Source: an uncultured Synechococcus sp. (GTDB taxonomy: Bacteria > Cyanobacteriota > Cyanobacteriia > PCC-6307 > Cyanobiaceae). Taken from it: DNA of 64,000 nt. Both the position numbers and the translations under genes were made by a program. Location: assembly GCA_913057985.1 (NCBI GenBank), contig CAJXPL010000005.1:39415-103414 (forward strand), given 5' to 3'. Position 1 is the stretch's first letter. The number at the start of each line of letters is the position of its first letter. Positions 38,785 to 48,303 of the stretch are shown here, piece by piece. The notes beneath the pieces are model-generated. The model was not told the DNA's origin, made no database searches, and saw only the letters and a program-made list of their open reading frames with translations.

Positions 38785-38887
38785 TTGGAGCCTGTGGAGC
38801 CGGATGGATGCTGGGGCGACCTGTGAGTAAGGTACCTGTATCGGGACGGTTGCCGCTCGATATCACTGCGGCTTAACGCCGATCAGT

Positions 38888-38961
38888 GGGCATGTAGCTC
38901 AGTTGGATAGAGCATCAGATTCCGGTTCTGAGGGTCGGGGGTTCGAGTCCCTCCATGCTCG
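38888..38961 (+). tRNA. tRNA-Arg (anticodon CCG)
   Basis: 74 nt with acceptor GGGCATG/CATGCTC, discriminator G, D-arm GCTCAGTTGGATAGAGC, anticodon loop TTCCGGT (CCG) and T-loop GTTCGAGTC. The stem contains one G-U pair. No CCA is encoded. Confidence 0.96.
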
Positions 38962-38977
38962 TGTTGATTCTTATGTC

Positions 38978-39433
38978 TCAGTTCAGGCTGAGGCCCATGG
39001 CGCGGATGCCATTGGGATCAATCAGGAAACCTTGCTGTTTGAGTGCCTCCAAGGCAGCTGCAGGGGCCGAGATCGAGAGGCTGCAGCCGGGCAGATCCCG
39101 GCGCAGAATCTGCAGGGCACGGTGCACCAGAACAGCAAAAAGAGCCCCCTGGTTTGGTCCTGGTTTGGCGGCCAGGTTCCAAAGATTGGCGTTGAGGGCC
39201 AGATCACTGGTGGCCCGCACAAATCCGATCAGTTCACCTGTTGATTCCTCCAGGATGCTGATCTGCCACAGGCTGCGCTGAAGGGCGAGCTCCCAGCGTT
39301 CCTCCGGGTGGGTTGATTCCCCGCAGGACATCAGCAGGGTGTTGAGCTGCTGGGAGGTGGGAGGGGTCGATGTTTCGAGTCGCGTTCCCTCAGGCAAGGG
39401 TGGAATCGAGGGTTGTTGAAGGAACGACAGCAC
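38978..39433 (-). CDS. GNAT-family N-acetyltransferase
   Basis: 151 residues with a GNAT-like layout: SLWQISILEESTGELIGFVRATSDLALNANLWNLAAKPGPNQGALFAVLVHRALQILRR. The stretch PGPNQGAL stands where the acetyl-CoA pyrophosphate loop (Q/RxxGxG/A) normally lies, and GCSLSISAPAAALEALKQQGF fits the last strand and helix. The substrate is unknown. It lies 6 nt downstream of ppc. Confidence 0.75.
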   Translation of the reverse strand: MLSFLQQPSIPPLPEGTRLETSTPPTSQQLNTLLMSCGESTHPEERWELALQRSLWQISILEESTGELIGFVRATSDLALNANLWNLAAKPGPNQGALFAVLVHRALQILRRDLPGCSLSISAPAAALEALKQQGFLIDPNGIRAMGLSLN

Positions 39434-39439
39434 TGTGGA

Positions 39440-42400
39440 TCAACCGGTGTTGCGCATGCCGGCGGCAATGCCGTTGAGGGTGAGCAAGGCCCCCCGCAGC
39501 AGTTCACTGCGGCTGTACGTGCGGGTGTCCTCGGGGGCGCCGGGTGTCTCACTCATGGGGGGTTGCCGGTTCTGATCCCGCAGCCGCTTCAGCAGTGCAA
39601 CCTGAAGGAAGCCCAGGGGAACGATGGTTCGGTTGCGCAGATCAACCGACAGCTGCAGCCCTTGATCAGCGCCCAGCAGTCGGTTTTGGCCTGTGATTTC
39701 CAGAACCAGTTTGCGGGTGAGTTCGTATTCCTTGGCGATCACCTGGAAGATCGCTTCAAAGGCTTCCCGCTGTTCAGGGTGCCCCAGGCTGTTCATGTAG
39801 TGATGGGCCAGGTCGAGATCCACCTTGGAGAGGGTCATTTCCACCTTGGAAATGAGCATCCGGAAGAACGGCCAACGTTGATGGAGTCGCCGCAGCAGGT
39901 CGAGCTGTTCGGAGTCGCCGCCCACTTCTTCCGAGAGCGCCGTGCCGAAGCCAAACCAGCTCGGCAGAAGGAATCGACTTTGAGTCCAGCCGAAGACCCA
40001 GGGAATCGCCCGCAGGCTGGAGAGGTCCTTGGCGCCAGTTTTGCGGCGGGCCGGTCGGCTAGAGATCTGCAGTTTGCTGATTTCCTCGATCGGTGTCACC
40101 TGCTGGAAAAACGCCACCAGATCGGGGTTGTCGTGAACCAGAGCCCGGTAATGATCCCGTGAGCGGGTGGCAAGACGACTCATCAGCTGATTCCAACTGG
40201 GTGTCGCATCAAGCTGGTTGGTCACCAAGCTGTTCTGCACCACGGCTGTGGTGACAGTCTCCAGGTTGTAGAGCGCCAACTCAGGCAGGCTGTATTTGGA
40301 GGCCAGCACTTCACCCTGTTCGGTGATTTTGATCCGGCCCTGCAGCGTGCCGCTGGGTTGGGCCAGGATCGCCTGATAGGCCGGCCCGCCGCCACGACTG
40401 ACGGATCCACCGCGGCCGTGGAAGAGGCGAAGTGCCACATCCTGGCGGCTGGCGAGTTCCTGAAGGGCGATCTGAGCCTGATGAATCTCCCAGTTGCTGG
40501 AGAGGAAGCCGGAATCCTTGTTGCTGTCGGAGTAGCCCAGCATCAGCTCCTGCAGCGGCTGTTTCTGCTGCCCAACAACGGGGAGGAGTTCGCGGTAAAG
40601 CGGCGTCTTGAACAGTCCCTCCATCACTTCAGGGGCCCGTTGGAGATCTTCCACGGTTTCGAACAGCGGCACCACCAACAGGGAGGCGCGTTTGTTGGGG
40701 GGATCCACCAGGCCTGTCTCCTTGGCCAGCAGCAGAACCTCCAGGAGATCCGATGCCGTGTGGCTCATGGAGATCACGTAGGAGTTGCAGATCCGCGGAC
40801 CGAACTCCTCCTGGAGACGTTGCAACATGCGGAACACCGCCAGCGTCTCGGCTGTCGCCGCCGACCAGCTGGCGGCAGGCGGAATCAGGGGGCGACGGGT
40901 CTGCAGTTCCTGCAGAAGCCATGCCATCCGCTCCGTTTCATCCATGTCCCCATAGGCCTGGGGAAGGTCCAGGTTGCGGGTGAGTTCATCGATGGCATCG
41001 CTGTGGCGGGTGCTCTCCTGACGGATGTCGAGGCTGGCCAGCGAGAACCCGAAGATGTGCACCTGGTGCAGCAGCGTGTCGAGCTGTTCGCAGCTCAGTT
41101 CGGTGCTGACAAGGCTGTTGCGCACCAATTCCAAATCACTACGGAACTGGTCCACCGAGGTGTAGTGGAGAACCTCAGCGCCGCTCAGCCCGGCCTGGGG
41201 ATCAGCCAGAGCTTCACAGGGCATCTGCCAGCCCGCTTCCGAAAGCTGGTTGTTTCGGGCAAGGGTGCGCTCCAGTTTTTCGAGCACGTAGCAGAGCTTC
41301 AGTCGGTAGGGCTCCAGTCGGTATCGCGCTGCTCTGCGCTCGTAGATCTCCGGGAACCGGAGTCGATCCATCTCCAGCGACTCCAGCAGGGACGGAGCGA
41401 CCTGACTCCACTGCATGGAGATGCTCAGCTGCTGGCGGAGCGACTGCACAGAGCTGATGTACAGCTCCAGCATCAACTGACGCTGATAACAGGCCGTGCG
41501 CCAGGTGATCTCGGGTGTGACCGAGGGATTGCCGTCCCGATCGGAACCCACCCAGGAGCCGAAAGTGCAGAACGACGCCTGGGGGACCTGGACATCCGGG
41601 TAGTGGCGATGCAGGGCGGTAATCAGCCTTCTGCGCAGTGTCGGCATCGCGTCAAACAACACCTGCTGGAAGTAGTGCAGGGTTGAATCCACCTCATCGA
41701 TCACGGTGGGCTTGAACTGGTGGAGTTCATCGGTTCGCCACCACAGGCGGATTTCCTCTTCCAGTTGGCCGCGGCATTCCTCACGCATCTGATGCGCCAG
41801 CGGGGCATCGGATTGAAGTTGCTGGAGCAGATTGGCCACCCGGCGGATCTTGTGCCGCACCGTGTGCCGCACGATTTCGGTGGGGTGTGCGGTGAAGACC
41901 AGTCGGATGTCCAGTTCCCGCAGCAGGTGCTCCACCTGTGCAGGGGGAACGTTCATCCGCCGCAGCCGCTCGAACACCTCTCCAAAGGTGGCTGGATCGG
42001 TCTGGTTGGCGAGGGGGGGAGCGAAGGGATCAAAGGCACCCCGTTGCGCGGCGTCAGCACTGGGATTGGGCCTGAGGCTGTCGAGATAGCTGTCTTCCTC
42101 GATCCGCTGCTCAAGAATGTTGATGAGCTGGAAGTACAGCGAAAAGGCACGGGCCGCTGAGATGGCCTCTGAAAGGTCCATGGCCTTGATCAGCTCGACG
42201 ATCGCCTCGCTCGTGCTGTTGCCGTCCCGCCCTTCCAGAGAGACGGGGTCACTGAGTTGTTTGAGTCTCAGCAGGCGTTCGCTCTGCTCCGGTGGGCACT
42301 CACTGCGCAGCACCGACTTCCAGAGGTCTTCAATCAGATCCAGACGGTGCTGAAGAAGCTGCCCTGCGCCGGATCCACCACCGCTCATGCGTGCAGTCTC

Positions 42401-42469
42401 TTGCTCGGAGACAGGGGTGGTGGACTCGGGCATGAAGTCTCCACGCTGCGACGAACTCGACATGATCAT
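39440..42469 (-). CDS. ppc: Phosphoenolpyruvate carboxylase
   Basis: 1009 residues from the ATG at 42467-42469, which overlaps the gshA stop (ATGA). An ATG at 42433 preceded by GTGGAGAC has the better ribosome-binding site and would give 997 residues. Catalytic features are the His in [33 protein letters not shown], the [13 protein letters not shown] loop and [20 protein letters not shown]. It ends in the canonical RNTG. It fixes bicarbonate onto PEP to give oxaloacetate, feeding the open TCA cycle and amino-acid synthesis. The N-terminal serine of plant-type regulation is not evident. Confidence 0.98.
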   Translation of the reverse strand: MIMSSSSQRGDFMPESTTPVSEQETARMSGGGSGAGQLLQHRLDLIEDLWKSVLRSECPPEQSERLLRLKQLSDPVSLEGRDGNSTSEAIVELIKAMDLSEAISAARAFSLYFQLINILEQRIEEDSYLDSLRPNPSADAAQRGAFDPFAPPLANQTDPATFGEVFERLRRMNVPPAQVEHLLRELDIRLVFTAHPTEIVRHTVRHKIRRVANLLQQLQSDAPLAHQMREECRGQLEEEIRLWWRTDELHQFKPTVIDEVDSTLHYFQQVLFDAMPTLRRRLITALHRHYPDVQVPQASFCTFGSWVGSDRDGNPSVTPEITWRTACYQRQLMLELYISSVQSLRQQLSISMQWSQVAPSLLESLEMDRLRFPEIYERRAARYRLEPYRLKLCYVLEKLERTLARNNQLSEAGWQMPCEALADPQAGLSGAEVLHYTSVDQFRSDLELVRNSLVSTELSCEQLDTLLHQVHIFGFSLASLDIRQESTRHSDAIDELTRNLDLPQAYGDMDETERMAWLLQELQTRRPLIPPAASWSAATAETLAVFRMLQRLQEEFGPRICNSYVISMSHTASDLLEVLLLAKETGLVDPPNKRASLLVVPLFETVEDLQRAPEVMEGLFKTPLYRELLPVVGQQKQPLQELMLGYSDSNKDSGFLSSNWEIHQAQIALQELASRQDVALRLFHGRGGSVSRGGGPAYQAILAQPSGTLQGRIKITEQGEVLASKYSLPELALYNLETVTTAVVQNSLVTNQLDATPSWNQLMSRLATRSRDHYRALVHDNPDLVAFFQQVTPIEEISKLQISSRPARRKTGAKDLSSLRAIPWVFGWTQSRFLLPSWFGFGTALSEEVGGDSEQLDLLRRLHQRWPFFRMLISKVEMTLSKVDLDLAHHYMNSLGHPEQREAFEAIFQVIAKEYELTRKLVLEITGQNRLLGADQGLQLSVDLRNRTIVPLGFLQVALLKRLRDQNRQPPMSETPGAPEDTRTYSRSELLRGALLTLNGIAAGMRNTG

Positions 42470-43608
42470 CCCAAACAGGCTTCCTCGGTGGAGATCCGCT
42501 CCTCCTCCTCCATCCGCTGAATACCTTCCTGAAGCAGGTTTTCGATGGATTGGCCCTGGCCATGGGCCGTTTCCCATCGCATGGCCTGATTGCCATGAAC
42601 AAGCAGGGAATCCAAGGGCTTCAAGCAGGCGCTGAGCTGGAGCGATTCGGCCAGGGGAGTCAGCTGATCAATTAGTTCCATCAGCCAGTCCCTGCAATTG
42701 ATGGCACGGCCGTCCTGCCAATGCCTGAGTTCAGCATTCAGGCTGGAGCGGGCCACGGCGGCGTCGTTGCTGTCGGCCAGTTGGACCAGTTCATCGGCGG
42801 AAAGGGAGCTGCCACGGAGCGGATCGAGGCTTTCGATGTTGGTTTTGAGGGCCAGCAGCCTCAGCTCCAGCAGACAGGTGATCGCCAGCAGTTCATCTGG
42901 GTTGGTGACCAGATCACAGATTCGTAACTCCAATCGGTTGAGGTCGTAGGGGCGCCGCGGACCATTGGGCCGAACGGACGTCCACAGGTGACGCTCGTTG
43001 CGCATGCCACCCGTGGCCAGTTGCTCCTCCACCCATTGGATGTAGTGCTCATGATCCCGGAACAGGGGAACCGCGGGGGGCGTGAGCGGGAATTGATGCC
43101 ATCGCTGGGAGTGGTGGCTGGTGTTCCGCCCATCCAGGAAGGGAGAACTGGCACTCAGGGCGAGCAGCAAAGCCGCTTCGCAGCGCACGAGCCGAACTGC
43201 TGCAAACAACCAGTTGAGATCGGTGATCCCGAGGTTGATGTGGATGCTGGCTGTCACGACCCTGGTGCCATACAGCTGTTCAATCAGCGCGTGATAGGCG
43301 TTATCTGGGTCGGAGCGTTCGAATCGGCTGCTGTCGCCCAGGCTCATGGTGCTGCCGGGAAGAAGCGTCAGATCACGCTTCTGCAGCCACTGCCGCAGCG
43401 TCCGCCGGGGAGCGAGCAGCGCCTCGGGCAGTGTGGAGTAATCCCGGATCGGGTCGGTGACGTATTCGAGGTTGCGACAGTCCGGCTCTGTCACAAAGCC
43501 AGGCAGCTCCCTGGCCACGTCGGAGGCGACGCCCACGTTGGCTCCGTTGGTGCGACCGGTGAACAGTTCAACTTCGAAGCCTTTCAGCAGAAGGGTTTGC
43601 GCTGTCAT
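42466..43608 (-). CDS. gshA: Glutamate-cysteine ligase, cyanobacterial type
   Basis: 380 residues from the ATG at 43606-43608 ([38 protein letters not shown]), which overlaps the trpE stop as ATGA. It has the cyanobacterial GshA pattern: [24 protein letters not shown] and [21 protein letters not shown]. It catalyses the first step of glutathione synthesis. trpE, gshA and ppc form one minus-strand overlapping run, so translation is likely coupled. Confidence 0.95.
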   Translation of the reverse strand: MTAQTLLLKGFEVELFTGRTNGANVGVASDVARELPGFVTEPDCRNLEYVTDPIRDYSTLPEALLAPRRTLRQWLQKRDLTLLPGSTMSLGDSSRFERSDPDNAYHALIEQLYGTRVVTASIHINLGITDLNWLFAAVRLVRCEAALLLALSASSPFLDGRNTSHHSQRWHQFPLTPPAVPLFRDHEHYIQWVEEQLATGGMRNERHLWTSVRPNGPRRPYDLNRLELRICDLVTNPDELLAITCLLELRLLALKTNIESLDPLRGSSLSADELVQLADSNDAAVARSSLNAELRHWQDGRAINCRDWLMELIDQLTPLAESLQLSACLKPLDSLLVHGNQAMRWETAHGQGQSIENLLQEGIQRMEEEERISTEEACLG

Positions 43609-45122
43609 TCCGGCGGATTCAGGCATGCCAGTGCGGTCAGCATTCCCCGGGCCTTGTTGAGGGTCTCCTCAAACTCCGCCGTCGGCTGTGAATCGGCCAC
43701 AACACCGGCCCCGGCCTGCACTTTGACCCGGCAACCTCCGCCATCACGGGGTTGCACCACCATGGTGCGGATGGTGATCGCCGTGTTGAGGGCCCCGGCC
43801 AGATCAACGGATCCGTACACCCCGGAATAGGGGCCACGCGCATCGGGTTCAAGCTCGTAGATGAGTTGCATCGCCCGGATTTTCGGTGCACCGCTGACGG
43901 TGCCGGCGGGGAACGCCGCCATCAGCAGATCCCACACATCGTGTGCCGGGCCCAGACGTCCTTCGACTTGGCTGACGATGTGCATCACGTGGGAGTAGCG
44001 CTCGATCACCATCAGGTCCTGCACCGCCACGCTTCCGGGCTGACAGACCCTACCGAGGTCATTGCGGCCCAGATCCACCAGCATCACGTGCTCAGCCCGT
44101 TCCTTGGGATCGGCTAGCAGCTCAGCTTCCAGCTCGCGGTCCTCCAGGGGCGTGGCGCCGCGAGGGCGTGTTCCGGCGATGGGCCGCAGGCTGGCGTGGA
44201 TGCCATCAGCAGCCGGTTCGGCTTGAACCATCACCTCTGGACTGGAGCCAATCAGTTGCCAGTCCCCGAAATCGAAGAATGCCATGTATGGCGATGGATT
44301 CACCATCCGCAGACTGCGGTACAGCTCCAGGGGTGATTGAGGGACCTCCGTCTCCAGGCGCTGACTGATCACCAGTTGGAACACATCGCCGGCTGCGATG
44401 TGTTCCTTGGCGGTGTCGACGGCGGCTTCGAATTCATCGCGGCTGCGGTTGGAGCGCACAGCGGGAAGCTCTTTGCTTCTCGCATCCCAGGCCAGTGGTT
44501 TGACGGCGGGCAGAGGTGCGTTCATCCGTTGGCGCAGGGCCTCGATCCGTCCGATGGCGGTCTGCCAGGCCTGCTCCTCATCCGCCCCGTTGGAGAGGTC
44601 GCCGAAGGCGACGGCGGTGATCTGTCGTTTCACCTGATCAAAGATCAGGATCGCGTCCATCAACATCCAGATCCCATCCGGGGGATCGGCCGCAGCACGG
44701 GGGTGGACTGCGACGGTGGGTTCGATCCACTGGATCAGTTCGTAGCCCCAAACGCCGTACAGCTGTCCCAGGGGAGGGAGGCCCGGCAGGTTGACGCAGG
44801 AGTACGGCGCGAGGCAGTCGCGCAGGGATTCGAACGGGTTACCGCTGAACTGCTCTTCACGACCGTCACGCCAGGTGCGCGTCAGACGATCGTTGCGCGC
44901 TGACGCCGTCCAGAGCGGATCGCAGGCGATCACACTCCAACGCCCCAGGGTTTCACCACCCTCGACGGACTCCAGCAGCACGCCCGGAGGCCTTCCGTCA
45001 CCCACCTTGATCCAGGTGGTGAGGGGTGTTTCAAGATCTGCGGGCCAACTCTGAGCCAGAGGAATCAGGTTGGCACCACTGCAAACAGCCTGATGAAAGG
45101 CGTCGCGATCGGGACTGAACAT
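43605..45122 (-). CDS. trpE: Anthranilate synthase component I
   Basis: 505 residues. The chorismate-binding domain has DVFQLVISQRLETEVPQSPLELYRSLRMVNPSPYMAF, LIGSSPEVMV, RPIAGTRPRG and DLGRNDLGRVCQPGSV. The Ala/Gly-rich FPAGTVSGAPKIRAMQLI motif is also present. The N-terminal domain contains a plausible tryptophan feedback site (LLESVEGGETLGRWSVIACDPL). TrpE rather than a PabB/Isochorismate synthase is favoured by this N-terminus. A stable stem-loop lies in the 60 nt between psaD and this gene. Confidence 0.95.
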   Translation of the reverse strand: MFSPDRDAFHQAVCSGANLIPLAQSWPADLETPLTTWIKVGDGRPPGVLLESVEGGETLGRWSVIACDPLWTASARNDRLTRTWRDGREEQFSGNPFESLRDCLAPYSCVNLPGLPPLGQLYGVWGYELIQWIEPTVAVHPRAAADPPDGIWMLMDAILIFDQVKRQITAVAFGDLSNGADEEQAWQTAIGRIEALRQRMNAPLPAVKPLAWDARSKELPAVRSNRSRDEFEAAVDTAKEHIAAGDVFQLVISQRLETEVPQSPLELYRSLRMVNPSPYMAFFDFGDWQLIGSSPEVMVQAEPAADGIHASLRPIAGTRPRGATPLEDRELEAELLADPKERAEHVMLVDLGRNDLGRVCQPGSVAVQDLMVIERYSHVMHIVSQVEGRLGPAHDVWDLLMAAFPAGTVSGAPKIRAMQLIYELEPDARGPYSGVYGSVDLAGALNTAITIRTMVVQPRDGGGCRVKVQAGAGVVADSQPTAEFEETLNKARGMLTALACLNPPE

Positions 45123-45144
45123 GACCTGATCATCGCAGCCGGGA

Positions 45145-45166
45145 CCCGGAGATCATGACCTCCGGG
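45145..45166 (-). other. 7-bp perfect stem-loop between psaD and trpE
   Basis: CCCGGAG at 45145-45151 and CTCCGGG at 45160-45166 frame an 8-nt loop. On the minus strand this is downstream of the highly expressed psaD and upstream of trpE. No T-tract follows, so it is not a classical intrinsic terminator. It may stabilise the psaD 3' end or reduce read-through. Confidence 0.5.
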
Positions 45167-45182
45167 CGTCGGTTTTGAGAGA

Positions 45183-45614
45183 TCAGGCGTCGAAGGTGTT
45201 GCGGCCGCTGAACTTGATGTTGGCCGGGTTGACGTTCTGGCCAATGCGACGGGGGTTGTGGCCCACCATGGGACGACCCTCGTTCACCTTTTCGGAGAAC
45301 ACACCATCCTTGGGATGCAGGAACTCGGTGTCACCACCGGGGTAGATCCGGTAGATCTTGTAGTCCTCGATCCGGGGCTTGAATTTCGTGCGCAGCTGGG
45401 TGCCGAGGGCGAGGCACTGTTCCTTGCGAGCGAAATACATCAGGTTCTCGCCTGAGTTCATCAGAGCGGCGCCACCGGTGGGCAGCTCAAAAGCTTGCTC
45501 TGTCTTGCTGGTCCAGGTGATTGCGTATTTCTCTTCAGTCTCCGCTGAATTCAGAAGGCCGCCAGTGCTGGCGATGTGCTGGGGAAGTTGACCGTTCAAC
45601 GCCGTTGCTGCCAT
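45183..45614 (-). CDS. psaD: Photosystem I subunit II, ferredoxin-docking (PsaD)
   Basis: 143 residues from the ATG at 45612-45614 ([36 protein letters not shown]). The basic and conserved C-terminal half includes [59 protein letters not shown]. PsaD covers the stromal side of PSI and docks ferredoxin. The 102 nt upstream separate it from the histidine kinase gene and should hold its own promoter. Confidence 0.98.
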   Translation of the reverse strand: MAATALNGQLPQHIASTGGLLNSAETEEKYAITWTSKTEQAFELPTGGAALMNSGENLMYFARKEQCLALGTQLRTKFKPRIEDYKIYRIYPGGDTEFLHPKDGVFSEKVNEGRPMVGHNPRRIGQNVNPANIKFSGRNTFDA

Positions 45615-45716
45615 GGCTGAAAGAATCCACAAGAGCCGTTATGGCTGGAAAGTAGCACCGTCATTGGGGCCTGTTTTGAGCTCCGACAGCAAGCTTCACA
45701 CCCGTCAACAAACCCA

Positions 45717-47066
45717 TCACTCTGCGGGCGTATGCACCGGGAAAAAAACGGTGATGTCGCGGTCGCGCCTGGGCTGATAGCGGCCCCCCAGGCTGGCCAT
45801 CATCTGGCGGGTCGCATCCTGGCTTAACTGCAGGCTCCCGGTGCTGGGATCCCAGCTCAGGACGGTGCCCACGTCCTCGCGTTGGGGAGACGGGCCGGCC
45901 TCCGCGGCCTGGCTCCTGTCGGGATGCTCCACATGCAGCTGAAGCTTCACCCGTGGACCGGCTGCCTGGAGGTGAAGCGTGAGCTGACTGCCGGAGGGGA
46001 GCCCCCTGGTGCTGCGGTCGATCAGACCCCCGAGCATCGGTTCCAGTCGACGGGAGTCACTGAGGATCGCCGGCAGGTCAGCGCTGAGATCCAGCTCAAG
46101 GGCGATCCCGCGACGGTTCAGTTGCTCCGTCCAGCTGGGTGCAAGGGCGCTCAGCATGGCCTGCAAATCCGTGCGGGCCAGATTGGCCTCGTTGGGCTCC
46201 CGTTGCAGTTCGGCGGCATGGAAGATCAGGCCAAATCGATCGATCTGCTCGCTGCATTCCACATCGATCTGCCGCAGGCGATTCACTACGACATCAGCCA
46301 AATCCTTCCGCCGCAGCAGAGAGCGGATCAGTGTTCTGATCGTGGCCAGTGGGGTTCGTACCTCATGGGTGATCGCTTCCAGCAAATTCAGATCTCCATG
46401 GCTGGGTGCTTCCGGAGGGCGCTCAGCCTGGATGGGTTGCAGCATCAGCCCGGGGGCTGTGCCGGTGAGCCGCTCCGTGAGCCGTGGCCAGAACTGTTCT
46501 GACCAGGCTGCATTGCTCCGCAGGGAGCCGATCGATTCGAGCGCTTTGCGCAGCTGCTCGGCCTGCGCTGGTGACTGGTGCTCCAGCCGTCCCCCCAGCT
46601 GCACCAGCACATCACTGAGCGTTGCCGGGTCGCATCGCATCAGCAGCTGCCGCTTCTGGGGCGGCCCATGCAGGGCAAGGGCCACCTGGACCTCGGGTGT
46701 GATCACCAGCAGCAGTGGGTCATCTCCGTCGTCGGGGGCCAGGGACAAGCGTTGGAATCCCCGCAGGGAACCGGACTCATCGTTGCTGGACCGTCCCGGC
46801 AGTGCCGTTGGATGCGGACTCAGTTGATCCAGTTGATCTGGAGCCCACACCCATCCCTGCAGATGTTTGAGCAACTCCGGTTCGTAGAGAGCTGGCAGGG
46901 GGGCAGCCAGCCAGATGCCGCGTTCCAGGCCTCGCTCAAGCAGGTCCTGTTGCAGGGTTTCCAGGGCAGCCCACCAAAGCCGCCGCACACCAATCTCATC
47001 GCAGCGGCCCAGGGGCACGTCCTGTGCCAGCCGTTGCCGCAGGTCGGTGAAGGAGGGGCCGGTCAA
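45717..47066 (-). CDS. Sensor histidine kinase with a degenerate ATPase domain
   Basis: 449 residues. No membrane helix is seen, so the protein is probably cytoplasmic. An uncharacterised N-terminal sensory region (about 1-165) precedes the HisKA dimerisation domain with phospho-acceptor His234 in LLEAITHEVRTPLATIRTL. In the catalytic domain the N-box is LGGLIDRST with no asparagines, and DxGxG and the GxGxGL lid are not recognisable (GTVLSWDPSTGSLQLSQ). The last strand GGRYQPRRDRDITVFFPV resembles the family end. It overlaps rodA by 4 nt. ATP binding is doubtful, so it may be phosphorylated by another kinase or act as a phosphatase. Confidence 0.82.
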   Translation of the reverse strand: MTGPSFTDLRQRLAQDVPLGRCDEIGVRRLWWAALETLQQDLLERGLERGIWLAAPLPALYEPELLKHLQGWVWAPDQLDQLSPHPTALPGRSSNDESGSLRGFQRLSLAPDDGDDPLLLVITPEVQVALALHGPPQKRQLLMRCDPATLSDVLVQLGGRLEHQSPAQAEQLRKALESIGSLRSNAAWSEQFWPRLTERLTGTAPGLMLQPIQAERPPEAPSHGDLNLLEAITHEVRTPLATIRTLIRSLLRRKDLADVVVNRLRQIDVECSEQIDRFGLIFHAAELQREPNEANLARTDLQAMLSALAPSWTEQLNRRGIALELDLSADLPAILSDSRRLEPMLGGLIDRSTRGLPSGSQLTLHLQAAGPRVKLQLHVEHPDRSQAAEAGPSPQREDVGTVLSWDPSTGSLQLSQDATRQMMASLGGRYQPRRDRDITVFFPVHTPAE

Positions 47067-48301
47067 CGGAGGTGCGCCAAGGAGCGACGGCTTTGCCGGA
47101 CCACCGACAGGCAGAGGCCGAGCGCGATGAAGTTCACCACCATGGCTGAGCGCCCATAACTGAGGAAGGGCAGGGGGATTCCTGTGACGGGGCCCAGGCC
47201 GATGGTCATGAAGATGTTGACCACCACCTGGAACATCAGCATCGTGCCGATCCCGATCACCACGAGTGATTCGAAGTCGGTGCGGGCATTGCGCGCGACC
47301 TGGAGCAACCGAGCCATCAACGCGGCAAAGCCAAGAACCACCAGAAGGCAGCCAATAAAGCCGGTTTCCTCACCCAGGGCGCTGAAGATGAAATCGGTGT
47401 GTTGTTCAGGGATGAAACGAAGCTTGGTCAGTTGTCCTTGAAGAAGGCCTGTGCCCAAGACGCCGCCTGAACCGATGCCAACGGTGCTCTGGAGCAGGTG
47501 ATACCCCCCGCCCAATGGATCCTGACTGGGGTCGAGGAACAGCACCAAACGGTCCCGTTGATAGTCCTTCAAACCATGCATCCAGAGCCATGGCGTCACA
47601 GCAGCCATTGCGCCGTGGATGGCCAGGGTTGCTGTGGCTGCCAGACGTTTCCAGGGCAGGGAGCGGTACGCGAGAACTCCCATCAGCGGGATCCAGAGGG
47701 CCATGGCCCAGGGGAGAAGGCCTGAGAGCAGGGCCGTCACCAGCGGTGACAACAACAGGATCACCCACTCGATCGGCATCCCCGACCAATAGAGCATCGT
47801 GAGCATCAGGGCGCCGAACACAAGCGATGTGCCGAGATCAGGCTGGATGAACACCAACAGCCACGGCACTGCAATCACCCCAAGCGGGCGCATCAGATCA
47901 ACCGGTCGCTCCACCGGGTGTCGCGACAACACCGCTGCCACGAGCAGGATCGCCGCGATCTTGGCGAATTCCGATGGCTGAACATGAACCCCGCCGATGC
48001 TGATCCAGCGTTGGGCACCCAGCGCTGTGGTTCCAATCACGCGCACCGCCACCAGGCTGATCACCGTGAGGGCGTAGACGGGAACCAAAAGAGGCCGGAG
48101 ACGCTGCAACGGCAGCCGTTCCAGTCCCAGCGCCAGCAGCACTCCGAAGGCCGCGGTGATCCAGTGGTGATACCAGTCGGCATAGTCCGCCTGGCGTTGG
48201 GTGCTGGCGATCAGCACCCCGGCGATGGTGATCATTCCGAGCGGAACACCCCAGAGCACCCACTCCCGGTGCGATCTGCGGCGCTCACGTCGGCTGAACA
48301 T
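47063..48301 (-). CDS. rodA: SEDS-family peptidoglycan polymerase RodA
   Basis: 412 residues with about ten membrane helices. SEDS signatures are GAQRWISIGGVHVQPSEFAKIAAILLVA, LVFIQPDLGTSLVFGALML (the Asp-containing loop) and the C-terminal NIFMTIGLGPVTGIPLPFLSYGRSAMVVNF. It polymerises glycan strands from lipid II for wall elongation; the alternative is FtsW. The sequence EEQTDFIFS-like segment PEQHTDFIFSALGEETGF is typical RodA. It lies 2 nt from mrp. Confidence 0.95.
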   Translation of the reverse strand: MFSRRERRRSHREWVLWGVPLGMITIAGVLIASTQRQADYADWYHHWITAAFGVLLALGLERLPLQRLRPLLVPVYALTVISLVAVRVIGTTALGAQRWISIGGVHVQPSEFAKIAAILLVAAVLSRHPVERPVDLMRPLGVIAVPWLLVFIQPDLGTSLVFGALMLTMLYWSGMPIEWVILLLSPLVTALLSGLLPWAMALWIPLMGVLAYRSLPWKRLAATATLAIHGAMAAVTPWLWMHGLKDYQRDRLVLFLDPSQDPLGGGYHLLQSTVGIGSGGVLGTGLLQGQLTKLRFIPEQHTDFIFSALGEETGFIGCLLVVLGFAALMARLLQVARNARTDFESLVVIGIGTMLMFQVVVNIFMTIGLGPVTGIPLPFLSYGRSAMVVNFIALGLCLSVVRQSRRSLAHLR

Positions 48302-48303
48302 CG

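Noticed and set aside
40358..41686. Long plus-strand frame (442 aa) antisense to ppc
   Set aside because: It mirrors the highly conserved PEP carboxylase gene; high GC produces long antisense frames. The product has no recognisable domain.
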